From contig OY997592.1 in NCBI GenBank assembly GCA_963921825.1, positions 19,099,432-19,163,431 of the forward strand: a DNA stretch of 64,000 bases. The letters are read 5' to 3'. A model generated the notes under the pieces. The model did no database searches. It was given only the letters and a program-made list of their open reading frames with translations, and was not told the DNA's origin. Positions 24,124-35,179 of the stretch are shown here, one piece after another (the stretch's first letter is position 1; each line of letters begins with the position of its first letter). This DNA comes from Erodium maritimum (Eukaryota > Streptophyta > Magnoliopsida > Geraniales > Geraniaceae). Position numbers and translations under genes: made by a program.

Positions 24124-25619
24124 GGGTTATTTACGATAAGGTACCCTAATGTTTCGTCCATGAACGATAAGGTACCCTAATGAATTTTATGTCCGATAAG
24201 GTACCCTAATGATTCATCCACGAACGATTTGGTTTAAAATTGGCATATTCCGTTAAAAACTAACGGAATATTCCTCTAAATTAGACATGTGCAGTTAAGT
24301 GGGGTGTGAAATGACGATGTTACCCTTTCTTATTTTAAGCTTATAAATTTGATAGACAAAATTACCATTATACCCTTCATTATATAATACAATAAAAATA
24401 TAATAAATAAATAAATTTTAAATTTAAATTTTAAAAATTAAATTATTCAAAATAATAATAAAAATATTTAAAAATATTTAAAAATTAAAAAAATTAAAAA
24501 TTCATTTTTATTTGTTTAAAAAATTAATTTTATTAAAAAAAACGCAGAACTGTTCGAGTTCGAGCCCCTCCGGCGAAGCTTCGTCCTCTCCGGCGTCGTC
24601 TCAGGCCACCCCATCCTCCGCTGTCGTCGTCCCCGGCCACCCCACCTCCGCCGCCTCCTCCTCCCACCGCCCTCACCGGACGGACGAGCTCAAGCTCCAA
24701 TCCCAGATCTACTCGCAAAAGATGAAGCGACAGCCATGGCCGACCTCACCGTGACGACGCTGGGGAAGGAAGCCGGCTCTGATCGACCCGATTCTGGTGA
24801 CGATGATGACTCGGAGATGGAAATAAAGATGGATGGGCGTGTAGCAGTTCGTGTGAAGCACCTGCAATGGGAGTTCAGCAACGACGAGTCGCTTCAGATT
24901 GAGGCGTTTTGGTTCAGATCTGAACCAAAACGCGATTCGAGGGGAGGGGGAGGAGGTGGAAGAGGGGGGAGGAGGCGGCGGAGGTGGGGTGGCCGGGGAC
25001 GATGACGGCGGCGGAGGGGGTGGCCGGAGACGACGCCGGAGAGGACGAAGCTTCGCCGGAGGGGCTCGAACTCGAACAGTTCTGCGTTTTTTCTTTTTTT
25101 TTAATTTTTTAAAAAATAAAATTAATTTTTTTAAAAAAATAAAATGATTTTTTATATATAAAACTGTTTTTAATAAAAAATTATTTATATATAAAAAAAC
25201 TAATTATTAAAAAAAATAAAACTAATTAAATATAAAATCTGATTTTAAAATATAAAAATATGATTTTTTTTTTAAAAAAAACTTATTTTTGAAAAAAAAC
25301 AAATTCAGTTTTTAAAAAATATAACTTTAAAAAATATATAATTTATTTATTTTATTTTGAAAATTAAAAATAATTAGAAAATATAAATTAAGGAAAAATA
25401 ATAACTGAGGGTATAATTATCATTTCACTCTTAAGTCAAAAGTCAACTGAAATGTCAAAGGGCAAAATAGTCATTCTACATAATTCTGTTAGTTTTTTAA
25501 CAGCATTAAACCAAATCGTTCGTGGACGAATCATTAGGGTACCTTATCGGACATAAAATTCATTAGGGTACCTTATCGTTCGTGGACGAAACATTAGGGT
25601 ACCTTATCGTAAATAACCC
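24124..25619. mobile_element. foldback Mutator-like element MULE-1
   Basis: Both ends read inward GGGTTATTTACGATAAGG, and more than 110 bp of terminal inverted repeat match almost perfectly, including three internal ATAAGGTACCCTAATG units. It is flanked by the 9-bp duplication TTATAGAAT (24115-24123 and 25620-25628), the size typical of Mutator-like elements. The inverted symmetry extends further: the GC-rich block at 24541-24690 recurs inverted at about 24950-25090, and AT-rich arms lie outside both. Only about 24715-24935 is single-copy. It encodes no transposase and is non-autonomous. It sits inside the solo LTR. Confidence 0.9.
24715..24935 (+). other. single-copy core of MULE-1, possible captured exon
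   Basis: From 24736 one frame reads MADLTVTTLGKEAGSDRPDS, then DSEMEIKMDGRVAVRV and KHLQWEFSNDESLQIEAFW, before entering the G-rich inverted repeat. The MDGRVAVRVKHLQWEF stretch reminds me of the conserved core of plant DUF868 proteins (a basic VDG...VKxLxWKF pattern). Mutator-like elements often carry host gene pieces. The resemblance is short and the rest of the domain is absent, so the assignment is tentative. Confidence 0.35.
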
Positions 25620-26054
25620 TTATAGAATTGCATGTAGGATGTGAGGAACGAGTGAAATGAGGGTAACTTGCGGGCCAGGTCGTGCACGTAGGTTTGGGAA
25701 TTGTTGTGATGTAGTATCACATGTGGGTCCTTGGTTGGGCCCGTGGATTGCTTGTTGACTGTGTTGTTGTGATTGATGACTTGTAGCGCTTGATATGTGG
25801 GTTATCCGTTGTTGAATTGAGGACTAGGATATGGTATGCTCGGTAAGATATGTTGATCTGATATGTCTGGTATGATATGTTTGGTATGACGTGAACTAAT
25901 GCCTTGTGATATGATCGGGTGATTGATAGACCGATGTGAGGTGTTTCGGTATGATTGTTTGGTTTGGTATGCTGTTCTTGGAACTATGACTTTGTGATAT
26001 GTTTGAGATATTCGTGAGTGTGATCCGATATGATCTGTTCCGAGATGAGGTGTT

Positions 26055-26330
26055 CCGGTACGATACCTACATCGAGGGGGTATTCCGGTGTAGGATATCT
26101 AGGCCGAGGTTGATGTCCCACGTACGCGGTCCCCCGGGGCTAAGAGTTCCGATACGATACCTACATCGAGGGGGCATTCCAGTTTAGGGTATCTAGGCCG
26201 AGGATGGTGTGATTCGTACCCCGATGGTGTGTGGTCCGGTATGATGTATTGTGAGCTATACCCCGATGATGTGTGGTCCGGGAATATATCTAGGCCGATG
26301 TTGTGTGGTCCGGTACGATATGGTTGAGCC
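26055..26330 (+). repeat. ~95-bp direct repeats in the solo LTR
   Basis: Two copies of a ~95-bp unit start GATACCTACATCGAGGGGG (near 26060 and 26156) and contain TATCTAGGCCGAGG. Shorter partial copies with GATGTGTGGTCCGG follow to about 26330. Confidence 0.8.
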
Positions 26331-26889
26331 GGGCTTTGGAAGCCGGTGACGTAGGGGACTGTTGTACGGGACTTATGCTTGTTTTTATTGTGTGTTGTTG
26401 CGTTATGATTGGTAGTTGATGTGCCTGAGTGTGGTTATAATCGTGTGAGTTGGTTTGTGTTATGTGTTTTCTGTGGATGTCGGTAGTTGTTGTGCCTTGC
26501 TAGTATGCCCTAATTGGACGGTCACTCGTGGTGGGGAGTGGATAACTCATCACCTTAACTACTTTTTCCTACTGAGCGAAAACTCACCCCTCTACTTTAC
26601 TGTTCTACAGGTTTTGAGCGGGATTTGGTCTAGCGGGATTCTTAGAGCTTGGGAGCTAGCGAGAGTCTTAGTCTAGTATGGTCTAGAGACGTACTTTCCT
26701 ATTATTACTAAACATCTTTATTACTTGGCTTCCGAGTTGTTGACTCGGTTTGTCGGGATTTATGAGTTTAAACCATTATTGAAGCTTATAGGGTTTATTG
26801 AAGCTTATTTCGTTTGTAGTTATTTTATTTATTATTATGTTTTTAGTTCATGTCTCGAGTCCGGTCAAAACCGGATTTGGGGCGTGACA

Positions 26890-27618
26890 TTTGGTCCTAG
26901 AGGGAAGCTGGTTTTTCTACATCCTCTACCTTTCTCCTGCTTTCAGATTCTGAGCCTTCTCCTGTTCCTTGGGCCGAAATTCTTTGGATCAAGAATCTTC
27001 CGCCTAAGTATAGTACTTTGGTCTGGTTGCTGGCACATAATGCCGTCCCCACCAAGACTTTTCTAGAGGAACGAGGGATACGGATCTCCATTAACGATAT
27101 GTTGTGTTGCTTTTGCTCCCGAGTTTTTGAGGACTCCTCCCATCTCTTTCTTCATCGTGACTACTCTTGGTTGCTTTGGTCCAAGGTTTATTCTTGGTGG
27201 TCTATCGTTTGGATCATGCCGGGAGATTGCGTATCATCTTTATTTGCTTGGAGAGGACTTGGTCGTCGAAGTTGGTGGCAGAATTGGGTAAAGGTGGATT
27301 ATCTGTGTTTTTGGCAGATATGGTTACAGAGGAACTCCGCCGTTTTCAGACAGCAGCTTGAGCCTATTGATGCTGTTTTCTGCAAACTTCAGCTTCACAG
27401 TTTCAACATCTGTAAAATGTCTGGTGTTTTAGTGGAGGACTCTAACTTTTCTCTTTGGTTGAGCTCTCATTCTTTTTGTTTTGCTCCTGCTTACTGGAGA
27501 TGATTCTTATCTTGGGTTGTTTTTTGTCTTTTGGAGTTTATTGGGGAATTTTTTTTCCCCAGCTTCGTAATTCGTTATTCCAAAGCTATTGAATAAAACC
27601 ATCATTTATCAAAAAAAA
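26890..27618 (+). pseudogene. LINE-1, 3' part with zinc-binding domain and poly(A)
   Basis: This continues the LINE interrupted at 22716. It reads SPVPWAEILWIKNLPPKYST, then LLAHNAVPTKTFLEERG, LCCFCSRVFEDSSHLFLHRD and WSKVYSWW, the zf-RVT region at the C-terminus of plant LINE ORF2. Coding sequence ends at about 27500. A short 3' untranslated region follows, with AATAAAACC close to its end and a poly(A) tail at about 27609-27618. I could not find a clear target duplication to pair with the truncated 5' end. Confidence 0.85.
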
Positions 27619-28789
27619 ATTGTATTTGGGGGTTAAAAGGTTGAACTTACGGTTTGAAATGTAGATTTTCTCCATCATTTACCTATTGTAGGTGTCCAAA
27701 ACCAAGCATCTTCATTGTACGTGATCTTAGTTGAAAATTCTAGTTAAGTGTAATAGCAAGATGTCGTCCAAGATGTTATGACATGTTGACTGACATCTTT
27801 CTTTCAAACAGAATGGAGATATAAACGATATGAACAAGCAAACACAATAAAGAAACGAAGTTTGTTACTTAGTTCGATGCATCATCACCTACGTCTAGGG
27901 GAATTCTACCAGTGGAATGGTTTTCACTATCACGTAATTAGTCAACATACAATTTATCAGATCATCCACATCAACCTTATGCTATTTATTATAAAGTGCA
28001 AAACCTATCTCAGGGCTCCCCTTGAATTCGAGCTCCTCACTCGTTCTCACTCTTCAATCCCTTCAGTCTTGCATTGTTTCGAGCCTTTTTGTCTCAGATT
28101 GATTCTTGTTCTTCAATGAGGTTCGTGAATCTTTCACAATTCAAAACCCAAAACTACTAAATCACTCATTTAGTTATGAATAGAGTTTATGTACTAATAC
28201 GTCCTTCTTTGTTCAATTCATCCAGCTTCCCAACACACTTAGGAACTCTAGAATCAATTCTTAATTTATAGCATATCTTCTAAAAATCAATTTTATTTTT
28301 AGAAAATCATTTCTTTCAACTTATATTATTGTGTTTCTCCTTTATTATTTATTCTTTGTTAAAAAAAATCTAAAGCTTGAATCCACAATCAAATTCCCCA
28401 ATCAAATTGATTCACCAAGCTCGATTCATCAAATTAAATCTGAAACCAAATTACCTCAATTTGATATCATCATATACATATAAACAGAACCCATTGATTC
28501 TACCATGTTCTTTCCATCCCAATATGCCACACACATCCAAAACAAAAACCTCCCCTCAATGATGTACGTTGATGGACAAAGAACAAGGGAGAGACATCCT
28601 TGATGACATCCAACAAAACAAAAATCTGAGAAGGGGGACATCAACCCGCCATTTTTCTGCAACCAAATCACAAATCCAAACAAAAAACAGATATGGAGAG
28701 GGGAGGACATTAGCGTCGCCATTTTTATGCAACCACACCACAAATCCAAAAAAACAGATCTAGAAAGGTCAGGACAAGCTCGGCGAAGA
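27619..28789. other. no gene seen; small direct duplication
   Basis: AT-rich sequence with no coding signal that I trust. Near 28620-28770 an imperfect direct duplication of about 80 bp (CGCCATTTTTCTGCAACC / CGCCATTTTTATGCAACC) lies just ahead of LINE-2. Confidence 0.5.
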
Positions 28790-31572
28790 ACAACTTCTTC
28801 TTTCATGGCGAATGAGAAAATTCGGCTAGCAGTCTTCCAAATGGGACCGTCAAACTCACGAGGTCCGGACGGTCTTAATCCGAAAAAATTTCAAGTATTA
28901 TTGGGATATCCTAAGACCGGAGGTCATCGAGTTCGTCCGAGAAGCGGTCTCCATGGGACATATTGATAGTGACATTAACAAGACTAGTTTGGTTTTGATA
29001 CCCAAGAAAGTGACGGCCTGGAAGATTGCAGATCTTCGACCAATTTCCCTTTGCAACGTCATTTTCAGAATTTTGTCCAAGGTCCTTGCAAATCGTATCA
29101 AGCCATTGTTGGAACCGATTAAATCTATCAATCAGGGAGCTTGTGTCCCAGGGCGAGCAATTCAGGATGATATATTCATCTCGTCTGAGGTAATCCATGC
29201 CCTCAGACGCCGGACATAGGGGCCAAATGGCTTTATGGCCTTAAAACTTGACATGAGTAAGGTATATGATCGAGTGTAGTGCTCTTTTATTCTAGCAATG
29301 ATGGGAGCTTTCGGGTTTGGGACGAGATGGAGATCGTTGGTACTTGCATGTATGAGATCAATTCAGTATACGGTCAATTTGGACGGGAAAAGTACTTCCC
29401 TATTTATGACAGGACAGGGTATTCGCCAGGGAAATCCTCTGTCACCATATTTATGTTTATTCTGTATGGAAGGTTTATCTCGCATGTTGTCACAGGCAGA
29501 AAGGGATGGGACGCTGCATGGGGTCTTAGTGGCCTGGGGAGCTCCAATAATATCACATATCTTTTTCGTAGATGATTGTTATATTTTCTGTAGGGCGAAT
29601 AACAAAGAGGCCGAACGGCTGCATCAGATACCCACTTACTTTGGGAATATGTCGAGACATGTCATCAACAAGGCCAAATCCTCTATTTTTTCAGCACCAA
29701 CACACCCAAGCTGACCGAGACATTTGTTGTACAGTGCTGGGTATATAGGAAATCTCCCGATCATCGATGTATCTGGGGGTCCCAAATATGTTGGGGAGGC
29801 GAAAAGGGCAGAGCTCACAATTCTTATGTGATCGGCTCGTAACGAAAATTGGGGCATGGGATGGTCAAATGCTCTTGGCAGGGGGTAAGGAGGTAATGAT
29901 CCGCTCTGGTCTACAAGAAATGCCAGTTTATGCAATGAGTGTGTTCATGCTTCCACAGGGGTGTATAAAACAGATACATGTTGCTTTGGCTCGTTATTGG
30001 TGGGCGGGTACCCCGCGCGGAAATAAATACATAATTTGGAAGGATTGGAAAAAGTTGTGTCAGCCAAAGGAGGAAGGTGGAATGGGCTTTTGGGACATGA
30101 ATGTGGCATTATTGGCAAAGATGGGCAAGAAATTTCTCACCCAACCGAAACAGTTTGGTGGCCCGTGTTTTTAAAGCCCAGTATTACTCGACATGTGATT
30201 TTCTCAATGTAGGCGGGGGAACTAACCCAAGTCACATATGGACGGGGGTCCGAACTACACAGACCCTCCTTCGCCAAGGTCTACGCCGGACAATCTGGGA
30301 TGGTCGTTCAACACTAGTTCAATGTGTGCCAAGGTTAATGGGAAATGATCTGATCATACCACTGCACACATCCCTTACTCTGAACTTGATGGTCTTGGAT
30401 TTGACTACAGCGCAAGGGACCGATTGGGACGAACCCAAAATCCGTCAAATTTTCCCTTAGAGGATAATGGAGGACATCTTACCGGTACCCGCTCCCATAT
30501 CTCATCATAAGGACAAGTGGTTTCGGCAATATAATGTTCGGGGAGTATACACGGTTAAAGAAGGGTACATGGTCCTATCCAGAGAAAACGGGAGGTGGCA
30601 TTACACTAGGGGAGTCACGACATGGACATGTATCTGTGATCTAGACACTGAACCCCGAATAAAGATTTTCCTGTGGCGGGCTATGTCGGGTATGCTTCAA
30701 GTAGCGGCGAATCTCCATACTAAACATGTCCCAGTATCAATATATTGCCCTGTCTGTCAAATCGGGGAGGAAAATACTTCACACCTCCTCTTACATTGCT
30801 AGTTTGCCCAGGCTGTCTGGGCTTAGGTCGGTTTACAGGTTCGATTCTTACACATCATTCTCTGTTTGATTAATTATCCTTGGTCGTAGCGCTCCCCGAT
30901 ATGGAAACAAAATGCAAGGTGGCGATGACTATATGGGAATTATGGAAAGCTGGAAATAGAGTTGTTTGGGACAATGCCCGCACGACACCATAAGCCATTA
31001 TAGCTACAGTGATCAGTATTCAGCATAGCTGGGTCGAGGCGAATAGTGGACGGACGAAGGTGATTGCCCCCGTCAGAAGTAGACAAATGGGTTGGACCCC
31101 TCCTCCTCTGACGTGGGTCACATTCAATGTGGACAATTGGGATGGTGGTAGATATGCAAGTCGGCATAAGGAGGGGTGATAGAGGGCCAGAGTGGTATAT
31201 GTCAAGGAAATTTGGGGGCTGAAGTTGTTGAGGCAATGGAAATTTAGCAAACACTCTAGTGGATCCAGGACCAAGCTCTCTCCAGAGTGATCGTGCGCAG
31301 TGATGCATAGTACCCGGTGCACTTGATCTAGGGGAGCCATCGGGTTTTCCCCCATTAGGTCGATTAGTTGATGACTGTCGATCTATTTTGTCTCTTCTCG
31401 AGGATGTTAAACTCGAGTATATCTCTTTGACAACGCACGGGTTAGCCCATTGGTTAGCTCAAGAGGCCCGTTCTGTGTCTGTCCAGTCGTGGTCCGGATT
31501 TACCATTCCGGATGCACTAGGTTGTATTTTGAACCAATTCAAGTAATATATCAGGCCTTCGTTTAAAAAAAA
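28790..31572 (+). pseudogene. LINE-2 (RT, zf-RVT, RNase H), decayed
   Basis: This 5'-truncated non-LTR element has domains in normal order. RT begins at MGPSNSRGPDGLNPKKF and continues with TSLVLIPKKV, LRPISLCNVIFRILSKV and QGIRQGNPLSPYLCLF. The catalytic box reads HIFFVDDCYIF (usually FADD). Downstream are YLGVPNMLGRRKGQ, IIWKDWKKLCQPKEEGG, the zinc-binding part (RIKIFLWRAMSG ... CPVCQIGEENTSHLLLHC, to 30802) and a degraded RNase H starting WVTFNVD near 31110. Stops or frameshifts occur near 28900, 29220, 29270, 29714, 30170 and 30460 and throughout RNase H. A short poly(A) at 31564-31572 marks the 3' end. It belongs to a different LINE subgroup from LINE-1, which keeps FADD and shows no RNase H. 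Confidence 0.9.
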
Positions 31573-31608
31573 GTATCACTATCCAACTTTAAAAATATGG
31601 TAAAATAA

Positions 31609-32831
31609 GAGAAGAAATCAAATAGTAACCACCTCTTAACGTAAAAACCGTGTGAACCAATCCAAGTCATCCAATCTAAGAATGGATGGATGAGATGCAA
31701 TTGAGTTGTTGACTTGTTGACTGAAAAAACAGCTCGTTTCCGATTCGTTTGAAATCCGATTGGCTTCAAACTTGCGCCAATATTTTTGTTTTTTCAAGGG
31801 CTTTCTATCAAGATCGGTCATGGATATATTTTGAAGCACAAAAGAAAAAAAATTATTTTGGGGCTGATTTAAAAAAATCATACCTGGGTAATTTTTATCA
31901 ACACTTTACACTGGTTTTATCAACACTTTACACTGGTTTTATCAACACTGGACACTAGGTTTATCACCTCATTTTTCAAAACAAAACATGATTTAATTTT
32001 TCCCGCTTCATTTGAACTCTGATTGGCCTCAAATTTGCTTCAATATCTTTGTTTTTTCAAGGGCTTTCTATCAATATCAGTGGTGAATATGTTTTAAAGC
32101 AAGAAAAAAATAAATTATTTTGGGGGTTATTTAAAAAGAAATTATACTTGGATAATTTTTATCAACACTTCACACTGGTTTTATCAATACTTTACTCTGC
32201 TTTTATCAACACTGAACAATAGTTTTATCACCTCAATTTCCAAAATTGAACATGATTTTTATCACCTCATCACATGTTTTTTTATGAACACTAAGCACTA
32301 GTTTTATCAACACTAAACACTATGTTTATCACTAAGTTACATGTGTTTTATCACCTCATCACATGTTTTTTTATCAACACTAACTCTAGTTTTCATACTT
32401 ATTATAAAATTTGTACACGTTTTTGATCACATCATTAATTGTTTTTTATCACCTCAGTACATGTTTTTATCAACATTTAACACTAGTTATGTACCCCTAT
32501 ATAAAACATTTATTAGTGAAATTTATCAACATTGAACATTATTTTTATCACCCCAATATTGGTGCAACTTTGAAGCTAATCGGAGTTGAAACGAAGCGGG
32601 AATGATTAAATTAGTGAATTGTTGAAGAAAAAATGGACACTTGTCCACATGGCACCATGCTATTGCAATTATGTCCTTGCTTGTGTGAGAAATGAAGAAA
32701 GTGGCATGAGTTTTGGGTGGGATTGAGGTGATGATGTGGCATTATGGTGAATGTTGGATCTTAAAGATGTATGGTTATGATTGGTTCACACGATTTTCAG
32801 GATGAAAAGGGTTTCTATTAGATTTCTCCTC
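31609..32831. mobile_element. non-autonomous Mutator-like element MULE-2
   Basis: The ends are imperfect inverted repeats (GAGAAGAAATCAAATAG left; GAGGAGAAATCTAATAG from the right) sharing CGTGTGAACCAATC. They extend for roughly 200 bp, since the block with GATTGGCTTCAAAC reappears inverted near 32575. The same 10 bases, GGTAAAATAA, flank both sides (31599-31608 and 32832-32841). Inside, a block of about 260 bp is directly duplicated (CAAGGGCTTTCTATCAA at 31795 and 32058), and TTTATCAACACT-type units recur more than a dozen times. No transposase is present. Confidence 0.8.
31890..32560 (+). repeat. TTTATCAACAC short repeats
   Basis: Loosely tandem 20-22 bp units of the form TTTTATCAACACTTTACACTGG, mixed with TTTATCACCTCA units, fill most of the core of MULE-2. 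Confidence 0.85.
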
Positions 32832-33125
32832 GGTAAAATAAAATCAAAGAACGCTAAATTTGTTTTGGGTTAATTTCATAAAGTTACTCTCAACTTTCAC
32901 CTATTCTCAAATGGTTATACTTAACTTTAAAAAGTAACAAACTGGTACCTCAACTTCAAATTTCGCTCAAACTAGTCAACGGTGTTAACTCTCCATCTAA
33001 AAAACGTAGAAAGTCAAAAACACCCCCCACTTACAATTTAATTTTCAAATATTTGCCACTCCACAAATTTTTAGAAACACAAACTATAAAATAGCTAAAA
33101 TACCCATCAATAACCTACATACTTA

Positions 33126-34580
33126 TCGACCAATACTCTGTAAAAGCATTGGAAAAAAACCGACTCTCTCTCTAAAAACTTGTGTTCTCCCTTCTCTCTA
33201 GCTTCTCCCTTCTATCCCTTCTTCTCCGGCGGTGGTGACGGTGGCTTCGGCCACCAAAGCCATCGCCGGACCTTTCTTCTCCTCTAAACCGTCTACCCCT
33301 GTTTCCTTTCGTTGCTTCCCACCTCTTCCCTCTCCGTCATTTGCTCGCCCTCACCCTTCAGATCTGAGCTTACTTTCAGATCTAAGCATATCAACTTCGG
33401 AATCTTGTAGATCTGACCTTCTCCGTTTTAGATCTACAGATTCTTCTGGTTTGAGTGTTGCGGGGTGAGGGTTGGGGGGTTGTTGTCGTGTTTTGTCCCC
33501 CTTGCCTGAGACTGGAGCTCTTCTCTCGGATCTGGCCGTGGGACCTCCTTCCCGGTTGGGATCGTTGCGGATCTAGGTGAATCTCTTCGCAGATCTGGGT
33601 GGTGACGGCGCGTCGCTCTCTCCGGTGCAGCTGCTGTGAAGACCCTTTGCTCTCGACTACTCTTCGGAGACTATAGCTCGCTCGTGGTCGTGCTGTTTCG
33701 TCGCTCTCTTCCTCCCCATGAACCTACTCCGACTTCCCCTCCTGGATCTGTAAGTCCTCGTTTTCCCTCTTTTGGGGCCCCGCCGCCGATGGGTTTCCGG
33801 CCGTGGGGTGGTTCACCAGCGTTGACTGGTTTTAGGCAAGGGAAGGGTTTGGCGGTTGTTGGAGTGATTTGGTTCGGTTGTGGATTTAGATCTTTAGATT
33901 TAATCCACGCCTCTTTTGTTGTGGTGCTGGCCACCGACGAGGATGGATCTGTCATGGGGAGGTCACCGGAGCCTTTACTCCTCTCTCCCGCAAGTTTTTT
34001 GAAGCTAGGCCGAACTCGAGACCATTTCATTTCTCCTGTTCGATTCCGGCGACGGGTTGAAGTTCGGGTGGTCTCGACTCCCCTTTGGGTTGCTCTGTGG
34101 TGTTGGCCATGGACGAGTTCCATTCGGAACTGAGCAGTGTTCGGGGGTTCTATGACTTGGGAGTGTAGGGTGGGCTTCCTCGGTGGTGTTAGTGTTCGTG
34201 GTGGTGGATCTTGAGCCCGGAGGTGCTGGTCAGTCCTTGGTGGTAAGGTGTCTTCGGTTTTCTGCTTTCTGGCTCTGTTTTAGCCTGTTCTTTGTTTGTA
34301 CTTCATGTTTGGTAATATGGGTACTAGACCTGGTTCTTGTTAGTTTTCATTTGTTTTGAAGCAACTTTTTTGTGAATGGTTGTGTACCATTTTAGTTCTC
34401 TTCATGGTTGTAAAATGTGGGTGGTTAGACCTTAGGTTGTACCCAGAAATGGGGTCTGTAGTTCTGGTTTGGATGTCTTGCTGACATGCCTCTTGTTTGT
34501 GTTCTGGTGAGTTCATCTCATGACCTCTTTTTCAGTTCGAAAAACTGGCCCTCAATAAAACATTAGCTGATCAAAAAAAA
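33126..34580 (+). mobile_element. 1.45-kb poly(A) retroposon, copy 1
   Basis: It is flanked by the 14-bp duplication AACCTACATACTTA (33112-33125 and 34581-34594) and ends in AATAAAACATTAGCTGATC plus A8, so it inserted by target-primed reverse transcription. Near its start is CTCTCTCTCTAAAAACTT, followed by a CG-rich hairpin-like stretch (GGTGACGGTGGCTTCGGCC). No known protein is encoded: the best frame (165 aa at 33636-34133) has an open antisense partner and no recognisable domain. A related element with the same start motif and length is at 44371-45783. They are probably non-autonomous derivatives of a LINE. Confidence 0.8.
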
Positions 34581-34872
34581 AACCTACATACTTAAGAATA
34601 TACCATTTTTATCAAATCTTTTGTTTTTTTTTTCTATTTCAATATGTTTTATACTTTCATTAAAGTTTTGTTTTTTTATTCTTATAACTTATTTTTTTAA
34701 TATTAATTGATTTTTTATTAATTTTTCCTTTTCCTTGTTTTCATTAATTTATTTCAACATTTTTTTAACAATTAATTTTTTTATGTTTTTATTATTTCTA
34801 AATTTTTACTATTTTCATGGATTCAAAATCATATTTTATTTTAAAATATATATAAAATAAGATTATATATAT

Positions 34873-35130
34873 AGGGGGCTATCGAGTACAAACCTTGTTT
34901 CGGGTCAGAACGTAGAACTAATCTGGACCATTGATTATCCAAATCGGATGGCCACCGAAATTCAGGGGGGTGGGGGGTGATTGATTACGAAATCAATTAC
35001 AAGATATGCATTAATTAAAATGATATTAAAAGATATGCATTAAATCTGGTCTTTTAATTTTACGATCCAATGGCCTAGATTGAAAGTTCTACGTTCTGAC
35101 GAAAGATACAAGTTTGTACCTGATAGCTAT

Positions 35131-35134
<4 letters not shown>
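34873..35134. mobile_element. ~260-bp MITE next to a TA microsatellite
   Basis: Imperfect terminal inverted repeats: left AGGGGGCTATCGAGTACAAAC, right read inward AGGATAGCTATCAGGTACAAAC, both followed by TCAGAACGTAGAACT. Both ends abut TA repeats, and (TA)n continues to about 35175, so the target duplication cannot be resolved. The superfamily is uncertain. Confidence 0.7.

Positions 35135-35175
<41 letters not shown>
35132..35175. repeat. (TA)n microsatellite
   Basis: About 20 TA dinucleotides lie at the right edge of the MITE. Confidence 0.95.

Positions 35176-35179
<4 letters not shown>

Larger units (their letters stand above)
22717..26889 (+). mobile_element. solo LTR of the LARD family
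   Basis: It begins TGTAAGAACC and ends GGGGCGTGACA, and is flanked by the 5-bp target duplication TTTGG (22712-22716 and 26890-26894). Removing it joins the two halves of LINE-1. It is 4173 bp long, but 1496 bp plus a 9-bp duplication belong to a nested Mutator-like element, leaving about 2.7 kb, close to the 2.9- and 3.1-kb LTRs at 37662 and 41014. No internal region or second LTR remains, as expected after LTR-LTR recombination. The 60-160-aa frames inside are chance frames in GC-rich repeats. Confidence 0.9.

Noticed and set aside
24899..25147. Gly/Arg-rich 82-aa frame
   Set aside because: It lies in the inverted-repeat arm of MULE-1, and its mirror occurs on the other arm.
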